64,000 nt of DNA from Pseudoflavonifractor sp902362925 (GCA_902362925.1 CABIYL010000003.1); one strand, 5' to 3'; positions 8,137 to 17,461 are shown, numbered from the stretch's first letter. The notes: generated from the sequence alone by a model not told the origin. Numbers and translations: made by a program.

Positions 8137-9183
8137 ATGCAGAAAACGGAGATTTGGCAGTACCCTGTTTTTTTCCGCCGGAACAGAGTATTCCGCATTT
8201 ATCAGGGCGGAAAGCTGTTCCACGAGCTGATGGGGGACGCGCCTGAGGACGGAAATTTCCCGGAGGAGTGGATTGCCTCCTCGGTACGGGCCATCAACCC
8301 GGGTCGGGAGGATGTGCTGGAGGGCGTGTCCGTGACCGAAGATGGCGTGCCCTTCTCCCAGCTGCTGGAGCAGTACCCTGAGCAGATGCTGGGCGGACGG
8401 AAGGACCTGGGCGTGCTGGTCAAGTTCCTGGACAGCGCCATCCGGCTCCCCATGCAGGTGCACCCCACCAGAGAGTTTTCCAGAATCCACTTCCACAGCA
8501 ATTACGGCAAGGCGGAGTCCTGGCTGGTTCTGGCTACACGGGAGGATGCGTGTATCTATTTCGGTTTCAGCCGTGAAATCAGCCGGGAGGAGTTCCGTGC
8601 CGCAGTGGACCGCAGCGAGCAGCACCCTGAGGCCATGACGGAGTTTGTCAACCGGGTTCCGGTCCGGGCAGGGGACGTGTTCCTGGTCCCCGCGGGGGTT
8701 ATCCACGCCATCGGTCCCGGGTGCCTCATGCTGGAGGTGCAGGAGCCCACGGACTTTACCATCCAGCCTGAGCACTGGTGCGGGGACTACAAACTGAGCA
8801 CCCAGGAGATGTACCTGGGGCTAGAGCCTGAGCAGGCGCTGGACTGCTTCAATTTTGAGCGGTTTGGCCCCCAGGTGCCCGAAGCACAGCGGAAGCTGCC
8901 CCGGCTCCGTGCATCCGGGACGGGCTGGAAGGCGGAGACCCTCATCGGGCCGGAGGACACTCCCTGCTTCTCCATGGAGCGCCTGACGGTGAGCGGCGGA
9001 AGCTGCCCGCTGGAGAACGGCGCGATTTACATCGTCACAGAAGGCGAGAGCGTCATTACCGGCGCCAATTACAGCCGCGCGGTTGGCCGCGGAACCTATT
9101 TTTATCTGCCTGCCAAAGCGGAGCCCTGCTGCGCTAAGAGTGACGGGCAGCTCTGCCTGGTGCGCTGCGCAGGCGGAAACTGA
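8137..9183 (+). CDS. Class I mannose-6-phosphate isomerase-like cupin protein
   Basis: Zinc-dependent sugar-phosphate isomerase family protein of 348 residues. The metal ligands of type I phosphomannose isomerase are present: Gln107 and His109 in MQVHPT, Glu127 in GKAESW and His190 in PAGVIHAIG. A C-terminal cupin-like half follows. The ATG at 8137 has AGGGAGG eight bases upstream. It is transcribed divergently from the glycyl radical operon, from a promoter that shares the same operator. It probably interconverts an aldose phosphate and a ketose phosphate in that pathway. A standard role in mannose use is also possible. Confidence 0.88.
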   Translation: MQKTEIWQYPVFFRRNRVFRIYQGGKLFHELMGDAPEDGNFPEEWIASSVRAINPGREDVLEGVSVTEDGVPFSQLLEQYPEQMLGGRKDLGVLVKFLDSAIRLPMQVHPTREFSRIHFHSNYGKAESWLVLATREDACIYFGFSREISREEFRAAVDRSEQHPEAMTEFVNRVPVRAGDVFLVPAGVIHAIGPGCLMLEVQEPTDFTIQPEHWCGDYKLSTQEMYLGLEPEQALDCFNFERFGPQVPEAQRKLPRLRASGTGWKAETLIGPEDTPCFSMERLTVSGGSCPLENGAIYIVTEGESVITGANYSRAVGRGTYFYLPAKAEPCCAKSDGQLCLVRCAGGN

Positions 9184-9200
9184 GGAAATGAGGACGAAAT

Positions 9201-10331
9201 ATGAAGCGGACGCCCCGCAACGCCGATTACACCAAGAACTATAACCGGAACCTGGTTCTGCGGCTGCTCCGGCACCGGCAGATGTCCAGGGCTGATCTGG
9301 CGGCGGCCAGCGGCCTGACCAGGGCCAGCGTCTCCCTGATTGTGGAGGAGCTGCAGCGCCAGGGCGTGGTGGAAGAGCTGGAACCCACCGCCACAAAGCG
9401 GGGGCGTACGCCGCTGCCCCTGGCCATCCGGGGCGGTGTGTACTGCGCTGTGGGCGTCTACCTGAACCGATCCGGCTGTCAGATGGGTGTGGTGGATTTG
9501 AACGGCACGCTGCTGGAAAAGCGGTCCTTTTCACCGGAAGCATGCTCAGACGCGGCAGCCCTGGTGTCCGCGGCGGCGGAGCTTCTGGCCCAAGCACAGC
9601 CGGACGGGAGCAAGATGCTGGGCATTGGCGTCAGCGCACCCGGTCCGCTGGATTCGGGCGAGGGAAGAATCCTGAATCCGCCCGGCTTTGCCCGCTGGCA
9701 CGGGGCCCCGGTGTGTCAGATGCTGACCGAGAAGACCGGCCAGCCGGTCTGGCTGGAGAACAACGCCTGCACGCTGGCCCAGTACTACTGCGAGGCCAAG
9801 GGGCTGCGGGATGCGCTGCTTCTGCTGGTGGACAGCGGCGTGGGTTCGGGCGTGATCTCGGGCGGACGGCTGCTCCAGAGCGGCGGCGGCTTCACCAGCG
9901 AGCTGGGCCACACCACCATTGACTTCAACGGACGTCCCTGTTCCTGCAGCGGCCGCGGATGTCTGGAGGCCTATGCCGCTGTGCCCAATCTTCTTCGGGA
10001 TACGGCATACACAAGCTGGCGGCAGTTGGTGGAAAACGCAGTCCAGGGAGCGCCCGATGCGGCTGAACTGCTGGAACAGGAGGCGGCATATCTGTCCGCC
10101 GGTATTACAAATCTTGTGAATCTGGTGGATGTGGACACGGTTATTTTGACCGGCGACATCTCCTGGGGCTTTGAGACGTTCCGGCCCCTGCTGGAAAAGC
10201 GGCTTCAGGGCAGGCTTATCGGCAGGACGGACCGGGCGGTGGCGCTGGAGACCATGTCCGCGGAGACGGACACCCAGATCTGTGCCGCTGCGGCCGCTGT
10301 ATTTCGGAATTTCCTGACAGAACCTGTTTAA
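9201..10331 (+). CDS. ROK-family transcriptional repressor
   Basis: Sugar-responsive repressor of 376 residues. A winged helix-turn-helix occupies roughly residues 15-65 (MSRADLAAASGLTRASVSLI as the core). The ROK sugar-kinase-like domain follows, with the zinc site His237, Cys247, Cys249 and Cys254 in the pattern GHxxIDFNGRPCSCSGRGC. It is co-transcribed with the isomerase gene 17 bases upstream. It is the obvious candidate to bind the palindrome at 8055-8087, controlling both itself and the glycyl radical operon. The effector is probably a pathway sugar or sugar phosphate; this is inference. Confidence 0.92.
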   Translation: MKRTPRNADYTKNYNRNLVLRLLRHRQMSRADLAAASGLTRASVSLIVEELQRQGVVEELEPTATKRGRTPLPLAIRGGVYCAVGVYLNRSGCQMGVVDLNGTLLEKRSFSPEACSDAAALVSAAAELLAQAQPDGSKMLGIGVSAPGPLDSGEGRILNPPGFARWHGAPVCQMLTEKTGQPVWLENNACTLAQYYCEAKGLRDALLLLVDSGVGSGVISGGRLLQSGGGFTSELGHTTIDFNGRPCSCSGRGCLEAYAAVPNLLRDTAYTSWRQLVENAVQGAPDAAELLEQEAAYLSAGITNLVNLVDVDTVILTGDISWGFETFRPLLEKRLQGRLIGRTDRAVALETMSAETDTQICAAAAAVFRNFLTEPV

Positions 10332-10354
10332 AGGGCTGCATTGCAGTTGGCATA

Positions 10355-10391
10355 AAAAAGAGACCTGTCGTTTTATGACAGGTCTCTTTTT
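10355..10391. terminator. Bidirectional terminator after the ROK gene
   Basis: Stem of at least 11 bp (AGAGACCTGTC with its complement) around a seven-base loop, followed by five T on the plus strand and flanked by six A on the other side. It serves both the ROK gene and the convergent permease gene. Confidence 0.9.
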
Positions 10392-10393
10392 GC

Positions 10394-11731
10394 TTATTCA
10401 CTCTTGATGGCCTCCAGGGCGGGAATCTGGACCGCCTTGTTGGCCGGGTAGTACCCGGAGCCAAGGCCGATGAACACGGAGAAGATGATGGCGAACAGGA
10501 GCAGCCACGGGGGTATGACGGACACCCGGTTGACATTCTCGCCGCCCACGATGGCGGGGAGCAGATTCTCCAATGACGGCCCCAGTGATACTAAATTGAT
10601 GATCACGGAGACAATAAAGCTGATGACGCAGCCGATGAGGCCGCCGATGAGGCCGATGGCGCCCGCCTCGGAGAGGAACATGACCCGGATGTCGGTGACG
10701 TAGCAGCCCAGGGACTTCATGATGCCGATCTCCCGGGTCCGCTCGGAGATGGACATAATCATGGTGTTGGTGATGCCCAGTGCGGCCACGAACAGGGAGA
10801 TGGCGCCCAGACCGCCCAGCATCATCTGCTTCTGCCGGGCCTCCTTCTCCATGGGCTTGCGGATGCTCTCCATGGATTCGGTGGAGTAGCCCATGGCCTT
10901 GATCTCCTTCTCCACCGGGTCCACCATGTTGATGCCGGACACCTTCACCATGACCGAGTCGTAGGGCACGGCCTTCTTCTTGTTGCCCTGGGCCTTGTCC
11001 AGCAGCTTGCGCAGGTCGGCCAGACTGACGATAATACCGTCCGAGGTCTCGATGCCCTTGGAGTAGTCCTCCTTGGTCATGGCCGTCGGGTTGACGGTGA
11101 CGGAGAATTTGTTGCCCTGGGCCTCGATTTCCATGGTGTAGGTGGCCTTCATGGCGTCGAAATAGGGGGGCGGCACGTCGGCCAGCTCGCCGCTGGGGTC
11201 CCAGCCGCCGCTCCAGCGGTCAATCATGTTGTAGCCCTCGGGGCGGAGCTTGTCCTTGAAGTTGTAGGCCAGGAACTGGCCCACAACCACGTCGCCGCTC
11301 TTGGTGGGGGCGTGGCCCTCCAGCAGCGTGTAGCCCATCTTCTCCAGCTCGCTGGTGTCCAGCCCCACCACCGTGGTCCAGTCGGCCACATAGCGCTTGC
11401 CTGTGCCGGTGACCAGGGTGATGGAGTCGGCCTCCAGCCGCAGCTTGGGGGTGACGGCCTCCACGCCGCTTAGGGACCGCAGCCGCTTGATCAGCGGGTC
11501 GTCCAGCTTGAGCTTGCCCCGGCCGCCCTGGGGGGCGTTGACGGTAATGATGGTCAGATCTCCCATCTCGGAGAGCAGCCGCTCCTGGGTCTCCTTCATG
11601 CCGATGCCCAGGGACACCATGATGACGATGGAGCAGCAGCCGATGAGCACGCCCAGCACGGTGAGGAAGGTGCGGGACTTCCGGCGCATCAGGTTTTGCA
11701 GGCACATGCGGAGGAGATCATTGCGCTTCAC
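10394..11731 (-). CDS. MacB/FtsX-like ABC transporter permease
   Basis: Membrane subunit of 445 residues of an ABC system of the MacB/LolC type, which works on substrates at the outer face of the membrane rather than importing them. A first membrane span near residues 20-45 (FLTVLGVLIGCCSIVIMVSL) is followed by a large extracytoplasmic domain of about 230 residues. Three more spans lie in the C-terminal FtsX domain, with the typical segment TREIGIMKSLG. It starts three bases after the stop of the secreted repeat protein and is the last gene of the ATPase-CARDB-permease operon. Confidence 0.9.
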   Translation of the reverse strand: MKRNDLLRMCLQNLMRRKSRTFLTVLGVLIGCCSIVIMVSLGIGMKETQERLLSEMGDLTIITVNAPQGGRGKLKLDDPLIKRLRSLSGVEAVTPKLRLEADSITLVTGTGKRYVADWTTVVGLDTSELEKMGYTLLEGHAPTKSGDVVVGQFLAYNFKDKLRPEGYNMIDRWSGGWDPSGELADVPPPYFDAMKATYTMEIEAQGNKFSVTVNPTAMTKEDYSKGIETSDGIIVSLADLRKLLDKAQGNKKKAVPYDSVMVKVSGINMVDPVEKEIKAMGYSTESMESIRKPMEKEARQKQMMLGGLGAISLFVAALGITNTMIMSISERTREIGIMKSLGCYVTDIRVMFLSEAGAIGLIGGLIGCVISFIVSVIINLVSLGPSLENLLPAIVGGENVNRVSVIPPWLLLFAIIFSVFIGLGSGYYPANKAVQIPALEAIKSE

Positions 11732-11734
11732 GGT

Positions 11735-14203
11735 TTATCCCTCCCCGCCGGAGCTGCCGGGATCTTCGTCATTCCAGTCGCTCCAGCCGCTGTCGGCGGC
11801 ACCCGCGGCCTTCTTCTTCCGCACAATCAGCACCACGGCCACAACCAGCACCGCAGCGCCCACGCCGATTGCCACCGGAACCACCGGGAAGCTGCCCTCT
11901 TCGGGGGGCAGGTCGTCGGGGGAGTAGTCGTCCGGAGGGGGAATCTCATCGGCCCGGAGGGTGATGGGGAATTCCCGGGTCTGCACCTGCTGGTCGCCGT
12001 TCTCGTAGGAGATTTTCAGCACCAGCTTGATCTCGCCCTCCTGTTCGGGGGTGATGGCGAAGCCGATGTTGCCGTTGGTGCCTGCGGTGACGTTGCCCAG
12101 GTACTGGGTGCGGGCGGGGGTGGACACCCCTTCGCCCTCCACGGTGGCCTCCAGATTGGCCAGGTCGTCCTTGCCCTTGTTGACATAGGACAGGAGGACC
12201 TCCACCTCCTCGCCCACGGTCACGGACTCGGGCACGGAGGGGGCATTGATGTGGAACCGGTCGGGCTGGTACACGGGCAGGGAGATTTTGATGTCCGCGC
12301 TGGCCTGGGACCGCTTGTCGCCGTCCACATACTCGTACTTGAAGCCCACGCTGATGCTCTGGGCACCGCTCTTGCTGGTGGGTACGGTGCGCATGGGCAC
12401 ATCCTGGCTCTGGGTGCCGCCGGCGGCCAGGCCGTTGTAGTAGAAGGTGTTGGTGCTGCCGTCCATGGTGAAGCTCTCACCGCCGTCCACGGTCACCACC
12501 ACGTTCTCAATGGCCACCTTGCCGGTGTTCTCAAAGGTGAAGCTGAGGGGGAACTTGCTGCCCGCCGCCACGGAGGGGCCGCCGTAGGAGAAGCTGCGGA
12601 TGACGATGTTGGGCACGGAGGTGTCCGACTTAAGGGTGGCGTTGGCCGAGATGTTGACCTTGTCGGAGGCGGTGGCCTGGGTGATGGTCTCGCCGTTGTC
12701 GTAGCTGTACTTCAGATCGGTGGCGATGGACTGGGTGGTGGAGGAGATCTCCGCCGCTGCCTTCACCTTGAGGGTGATGGAGGCGCTCTTACCCGGCTCA
12801 ATGTCGGGCAGAAGGAAGGTGGAGGTGTCGTTGAGCAGAATGAGGGAGTCGGAGGGCGTCACCGAGACGGAGGGGGAGACCAGCTTGGCGGTGCCCGCGT
12901 TCTGGAAGGTGACGGTCAGGTTCATGGTCTCTCCGGCGGAGATGGGCTTGTTCACCGCTGAGCGGGTCACCAGCACCACGGGCTGGGGGACGCTCTCCCT
13001 GGCCAGAGCGGGGATGTTGATCTTGTCGGAGACGGTGGCCTGGGTCAGTGTGGTGCCATTGTCGTAGCCGTACTTCATCTCGGTGGCGATGGACTGGCTG
13101 GTGGAGGAGATGGTCTTGGCGGCCTTGACCTTGAGGGTGATGGAGGCGCTCTTGCCCGGCTCAATGTCGGACAGGATAAAGGTGGACACGTCGTTGAGGA
13201 GCATCAGGGACTCGGAGGGAGCCACCGTTACCACCGGGGCCACCAGCTTGGTGGTGCCCGCGTTCTGGAAGGTGACGGTCATCTCACGGGTCTCGTCGGG
13301 GGCGATGGGGTTGTCCATGGGGGAGCGGGTGACGATGACCACGGGCTGGGGGACGCTCTCTCTGGCCTGGGCGGGGATGGTTATCTTCTCAGTAACGCTG
13401 CCCTGGACGGTGGAGATGTTGTTGTAGTAGTTGAATTTCAGCTCCACGCTCAGAGACTGGCTGGCGGAGGCAATGACGTCGGCGGCCTTAATCCGCACCT
13501 TGAGGGTGGCGGACTTCTTGCCGGCAACCTCCTCCAGCACAAAGGAGGAGGAACCGCTGGACAGGGTCAGGCCATCGGAGGGGGTGATGGTGACCACCGG
13601 GGACTTGAGCTTGGTGGTGCTCAGATTCTGGAAGGTCAGCTCAATCTCCTTCTCCTGGCCGGGCTGGAGGGGGGAGGGAATGTCGCTGCGGGAGATGAGC
13701 ACCATGGGGGCGGGAGCGGCCTCAGGGGCGGTGTCGGGGGTACTCTGGGGCGCCTCGTAGACCACCGCCTCGGTGACGGTCACGTCCAGGGTCTGATAGC
13801 TTTCCGGCTTGCCCTTTTCGCCGATCTGGAGCTTGAGCAGCTGACCCACGCCCTTGTAGCGGGTGTTGCTCACCAGAATCTCATAGGACAGGGGCTGGCC
13901 GTCCTGGGAGGTCTTTTTCACCGACACAGTGCCGCCGGTGAAGCTGTCGTCCAGCTTGCTGATGTCCAGGTCCGCGGGGACCTTGGAGCTGCTGTTCTCG
14001 CTGATATCCTTGACGGACACGGCGATGCTCACCACAGAACTCTTGGACACGCTGCTGAGGGGCTTGCCGTCGGTGTTGAGCACGGTGTAGCCGGTGACGT
14101 ACAGGCTGCCGCCCTCGGCCCGTGCGGCCAGCGGCACAAGGGCCGTGACCAGAGCCAGAAGAATGAGGACGGAGAAGATGCGCTGAAAACGGTTATGCTT
14201 CAT
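11735..14203 (-). CDS. Secreted, membrane-anchored repeat protein with CARDB-like domains
   Basis: Protein of 822 residues with a signal peptide (residues 1 to about 29), a long run of beta-sandwich domains and a C-terminal membrane anchor (VPVAIGVGAAVLVVAVVLIV) followed by a basic, then acidic tail. At least two adjacent domains are near copies about 121 residues apart: VPQPVVIVTRS and VPQPVVLVTRS each precede a stretch ending in TVTFQNAGT. More diverged copies lie on both sides. The pattern suits CARDB/adhesion-type modules. The ATG at 14203 overlaps the ATPase stop by 11 bases. In MacAB-type systems this position belongs to the periplasmic adaptor MacA, which this protein does not resemble. 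It may be the extracellular partner or cargo of the transporter. Confidence 0.82.
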   Translation of the reverse strand: MKHNRFQRIFSVLILLALVTALVPLAARAEGGSLYVTGYTVLNTDGKPLSSVSKSSVVSIAVSVKDISENSSSKVPADLDISKLDDSFTGGTVSVKKTSQDGQPLSYEILVSNTRYKGVGQLLKLQIGEKGKPESYQTLDVTVTEAVVYEAPQSTPDTAPEAAPAPMVLISRSDIPSPLQPGQEKEIELTFQNLSTTKLKSPVVTITPSDGLTLSSGSSSFVLEEVAGKKSATLKVRIKAADVIASASQSLSVELKFNYYNNISTVQGSVTEKITIPAQARESVPQPVVIVTRSPMDNPIAPDETREMTVTFQNAGTTKLVAPVVTVAPSESLMLLNDVSTFILSDIEPGKSASITLKVKAAKTISSTSQSIATEMKYGYDNGTTLTQATVSDKINIPALARESVPQPVVLVTRSAVNKPISAGETMNLTVTFQNAGTAKLVSPSVSVTPSDSLILLNDTSTFLLPDIEPGKSASITLKVKAAAEISSTTQSIATDLKYSYDNGETITQATASDKVNISANATLKSDTSVPNIVIRSFSYGGPSVAAGSKFPLSFTFENTGKVAIENVVVTVDGGESFTMDGSTNTFYYNGLAAGGTQSQDVPMRTVPTSKSGAQSISVGFKYEYVDGDKRSQASADIKISLPVYQPDRFHINAPSVPESVTVGEEVEVLLSYVNKGKDDLANLEATVEGEGVSTPARTQYLGNVTAGTNGNIGFAITPEQEGEIKLVLKISYENGDQQVQTREFPITLRADEIPPPDDYSPDDLPPEEGSFPVVPVAIGVGAAVLVVAVVLIVRKKKAAGAADSGWSDWNDEDPGSSGGEG
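12640..13370 (-). repeat. Tandem coding repeat, about 363 bp per unit
   Basis: Two neighbouring units within the CARDB-like gene share long near-identical stretches, for example the segment around 12755-12805 and again around 13118-13168. The period is about 363 bases (121 codons), in frame. The copies differ mainly at third codon positions and a few residues, so this is a domain duplication and not a recent slippage. Confidence 0.75.
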
Positions 14204-14927
14204 GGTGCTTGCTCTCCTTGTTGTTGAGTTGGTTGCGTACAATCTCGCCGTCAATGAGGGTGACGATGCGGTCGGCGTAGGAGGCCATCTCCGGGTCGTG
14301 GGTGACCAGGATGATGGTCTGGTGATAGTCCCGGGAGAAGGAACAGATCATGTCCATAATCTCCACGGTGGTCTTGGAGTCCAGGTTGCCGGTGGGCTCG
14401 TCTGCGAACACCACGTCGGGCCGGGCGATAAAGGCACGGGCGATGCCCGCACGCTGCTGCTGTCCGCCGGACATCTGCCGGGGGAAGTGGTCCAGACGGT
14501 GGGACAGGCCCACCTGACAGAGGATTTTCCGGGCCGCCTCCTCCCGCTGCTTCCGGGGCACGCCCCGGAACATGAGAGGCATGGCCACGTTTTCCGTGGC
14601 GGTCAGGTTGGGCAGCAGGTTGTAGGACTGGAACACAAAGCCCAGATGCCGCTGGCGGAAGGAGGCCAGCTGGTTTTCGTTCAGCCGGGAGATGGGCACG
14701 CCCCCGATGGACACCTGGCCCCGGGTGGGCTTCTCCATGCCCGCCAGCTGGTTGAGGAGGGTGCTCTTGCCCGAGCCTGAGGTGCCGAAGATACAGCAGA
14801 TCTCCCCCCGCATAACATTTAAATTGATGCGCTTGAGCGCCACAACCGTCTCGTCGCCAATGGGGTACTCCTTGCGGAGGTCCTTGACCTCGATGATGGG
14901 GCGGCTGCGCAGGTCAGATCCGTTCAT
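14193..14927 (-). CDS. ABC transporter ATPase (MacB/LolD type)
   Basis: ATP-binding subunit of 244 residues. The Walker A is GTSGSGKST, the signature MSGGQQQRAGIARAF, the Walker B VVFADEPTGNLD and the H-loop VTHD. The family places it with MacB/LolD ATPases that power FtsX-fold permeases, matching the permease two genes downstream. A longer frame extends to 15062, but the ATG at 14927 follows AAAGGGGG and gives the normal N-terminus. The first hairpin upstream (15032-15062) ends the histidine kinase transcript, so this operon probably has its own promoter at 14930-15030. Confidence 0.93.
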   Translation of the reverse strand: MNGSDLRSRPIIEVKDLRKEYPIGDETVVALKRINLNVMRGEICCIFGTSGSGKSTLLNQLAGMEKPTRGQVSIGGVPISRLNENQLASFRQRHLGFVFQSYNLLPNLTATENVAMPLMFRGVPRKQREEAARKILCQVGLSHRLDHFPRQMSGGQQQRAGIARAFIARPDVVFADEPTGNLDSKTTVEIMDMICSFSRDYHQTIILVTHDPEMASYADRIVTLIDGEIVRNQLNNKESKHHEA

Positions 14928-15023
14928 CGGCTCTGCCCCCTTTCTGACTACAGAGCATACACCCCCACTCTTTGTCTGTCGTTTGCGGGGATTTAAGATT
15001 CGTAAAGAAAACCGCAAGGAAAA

Positions 15024-15062
15024 CACAAAAAATGTCCGCCGGACCATTGGTCCGGCGGACAT
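15024..15062 (-). terminator. Terminator after the histidine kinase gene
   Basis: A 31-base near-perfect palindrome (arm ATGTCCGCCGGACCA) followed on the minus strand by six T. It lies six bases after the kinase stop and before the ATPase gene, separating the sensor operon from the ABC operon. Confidence 0.88.
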
Positions 15063-15067
15063 GGATT

Positions 15068-16660
15068 TTATTCAGATGCCAGAGGCAGGCGGAGGACAAA
15101 TTCCGTACTTCTGCCCGGTTCAGGGCGGGGAGAGAGGGATACAGTGCCGCCGTGCTTCTCCACAATGCGCTTTGTAATGGACAGGCCCAGGCCGCTGCCC
15201 GTACCCGAGCGGGCGTCGCTGCCCACCACAAAGGGCTCGAAGATGTATTTTGCCCGGTCGGGAGGGATACCGGCGCCGTTGTCCGCCACCCGGAGGACAG
15301 CGGTGCCCTCTTCCACGGAGATATCAAAGAAGAGCACCGTGCCCAGCCGGTTGTAGCGCAGGGCGTTGGAGAGCAGATTGTCCAGCACCCGGCGGAACTG
15401 GAGCTGGTCCAGGGCACAGAAGACAGGGTGCTCGGGGATGGAGACCTCCAGAGAGAAGCCGGCCAGGTCGATCTCGTCGTACTTGCCCGCCAGGTACTCC
15501 CGCAGGAACTCACACAGGTCGGTGCGCTCCTTGTGGAGCACAAACTCGGGATGCTCCACTTTGCTGTATTCGTGGAAGGCGTTGACCAGCTCGGTGAGGG
15601 CCTCCGCCTTGCCCTGGATGGCCCGGAGATAGCGATTGACCTCCTCCGGCGGTACCTTGCCGTCACAGATGGCGTCGATGTAGCCGGCGATGACCGTAAT
15701 GGGGGTCTTCAGGTCGTGGGAGATATCGGCGATGAGCTTCTGCCGGCCCTGGTCCAGCCGCCTCCGCTCCGCCTCGCTCTCGGCCAGCCGGTCGGAGAAG
15801 CGGTCAAAGCTCTCGCCGATGAGCCGGATCTCCCGTGGGCCGCCGCAGTCTCCCACCCGGACCACCCGGCCCTCCGACTGGGACACCACCGCGTCGTTGA
15901 GCCGACGCAGAGGACGGCCGATCTTCCGGCCCATCCACCAGATGAACAGCCCGGCCCCTGCCAGATACAGCGGGATGAACAGCAGCCAGATCCGCCAGGA
16001 GTGGTTGTAGTGCTGGTAGTAGATCTCGTCGGTGATATAGGTGTTGCGCAGCAGCACGGTCATAAGCTGGCCGGACTGGTCCGGGAAAGTCTCCCGGTAC
16101 AAATAGGCATCGGAAAAGCGGGTGTCGGTCAGGTAGAGAAACTCCCGACGGGTGTAGCCGGTGCGGCCGTCCTCAAATCCGCCGTACACCACCTGCAAAT
16201 TGCCGTCCAGCACCATGGTCTCGGTCTGTTCTGGCGTACCGTCCAGCCCGAAAATGCGTCGCACCAGCAGACAGCGGGGCTCCTCACCCTGCCAGGCGGT
16301 CAGCTCATAGACGCTGATCTCCTCATTTCCGCCCCAGAGGGGCACCAAGCCCAGCTCGGACGGTGTGCACTGGCTGTCAAAGCCGCTGCCTGAGGCGTAT
16401 ATCAGGGTGCCGTCGCTGTCATAGATGGCGTAGTCGTTGCCCGCACGGCCCAGATAGCGCCGCAGGGACTCATAGTCCCCGTCGGACAGGGCCGGGTCGG
16501 ACAACAGGGCGTTCCAGTTGGCCGGCTGGTACAGGCTGTTGAGCCAGCTGTTCCACAGAAGAAACACCACAGCCGCCATGACCAGCAGTGTCAGGGTGAA
16601 GAGCAGGTAGTTCCGTACCAGCAGGCCGTACAGGCTCCCGCGTGCGCTCTTATTTTTCAA
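15068..16660 (-). CDS. Sensor histidine kinase of an OmpR-type two-component system
   Basis: Membrane sensor of 530 residues with two membrane spans (about residues 17-37 and 222-243) enclosing an extracellular domain of about 185 residues. A HAMP region follows, then the phospho-accepting His315 in ADISHDLKTPITVIAGY. The ATP-binding domain holds the N box near LSNALRYN and the G boxes DNGAGIPP and GSGLGLSI. It overlaps the response regulator gene by 11 bases. Position suggests control of the ABC/CARDB operon downstream, as in envelope-stress or antimicrobial-sensing modules; this is inferred. Confidence 0.93.
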   Translation of the reverse strand: MKNKSARGSLYGLLVRNYLLFTLTLLVMAAVVFLLWNSWLNSLYQPANWNALLSDPALSDGDYESLRRYLGRAGNDYAIYDSDGTLIYASGSGFDSQCTPSELGLVPLWGGNEEISVYELTAWQGEEPRCLLVRRIFGLDGTPEQTETMVLDGNLQVVYGGFEDGRTGYTRREFLYLTDTRFSDAYLYRETFPDQSGQLMTVLLRNTYITDEIYYQHYNHSWRIWLLFIPLYLAGAGLFIWWMGRKIGRPLRRLNDAVVSQSEGRVVRVGDCGGPREIRLIGESFDRFSDRLAESEAERRRLDQGRQKLIADISHDLKTPITVIAGYIDAICDGKVPPEEVNRYLRAIQGKAEALTELVNAFHEYSKVEHPEFVLHKERTDLCEFLREYLAGKYDEIDLAGFSLEVSIPEHPVFCALDQLQFRRVLDNLLSNALRYNRLGTVLFFDISVEEGTAVLRVADNGAGIPPDRAKYIFEPFVVGSDARSGTGSGLGLSITKRIVEKHGGTVSLSPRPEPGRSTEFVLRLPLASE

Positions 16661-17324
16661 GCTTATACCCCAGTCCTCTCACAGTAATAATGTAGCGGGG
16701 GTTTCTGGGATCGTCCTCAATCTTCTCCCGCAGCTTGGAGATGTGGACCATCATGGTGTTGTCGTCTCCCTCAAAATAGTTGCCGATGGCACCCTCATAG
16801 AGCTGGATTTTGGTAAAGATACGGCCGGGGGAGCGCATGAGCAGGGCCAGAATCTTGTACTCCATGGGGGTGAGGGGGATGGGAACGCCGCTCTTGGTCA
16901 GCTGGAAGGCGGCGGTGTCCAGGCTCAGCTCCCGCACGGTGATGACATCGCTGCTGTTCCGGGCGGCACGGCGGAGCTGGGCCTTCACCCGGGCCACAAT
17001 CTCCACCGGATTGAAGGGCTTGGCGATGTAGTCGTCCGCGCCCAGGTTCAGGCCCAGAATCTTGTCGTTGTCCTGGCTCTTGGCGGAGAGGATGAGGATG
17101 GGGATCTCGCTGTACTTGCGCAGGGCCCGGGTGAGCTCAAAGCCGTTCATCCCGGGCATCATGATGTCCAGAATGGCCATATCCGGGGCGTGCTCCCGGG
17201 CCAGCACCAGAGCGGTGGTGCCGTCCTCCGCCTCCAGCACCCGGAAACCGTCCCCCTCCAGGTACAGCCGCAGCAGGGCGCGGATGTCCGCGTCGTCCTC
17301 GGCGATGAGAATCAGTGGCTTCAA
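16650..17324 (-). CDS. OmpR-family response regulator
   Basis: DNA-binding response regulator of 224 residues. The receiver domain has the acidic pair Asp10/Asp11, the phospho-accepting Asp53 in AILDIMMPG and the conserved Lys near LILSAK. The C-terminal winged helix ends in the typical YIITVRGLGYKLE. The gene comes first in the pair and overlaps the kinase start. No direct-repeat binding site could be assigned with confidence. Confidence 0.94.
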   Translation of the reverse strand: MKPLILIAEDDADIRALLRLYLEGDGFRVLEAEDGTTALVLAREHAPDMAILDIMMPGMNGFELTRALRKYSEIPILILSAKSQDNDKILGLNLGADDYIAKPFNPVEIVARVKAQLRRAARNSSDVITVRELSLDTAAFQLTKSGVPIPLTPMEYKILALLMRSPGRIFTKIQLYEGAIGNYFEGDDNTMMVHISKLREKIEDDPRNPRYIITVRGLGYKLEK

Positions 17325-17461
17325 ACAGACCTCCTCCTTTTTAATCTATTTCTATCTGAGAGAATTCTATCAGATCCCGAAGAAAGGCGAAACCCCAACC
17401 TTCCGAAAAACACAAACCTTTGCAAATTTTAAGGTGGCGCAGAGAGAGAATACAGTTTTTT

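Noticed and set aside
12640..13370. Regular repeats considered as a CRISPR array
   Set aside because: The unit is about 363 bases, in frame, and encodes a repeated protein domain; there are no short repeats with unique spacers.
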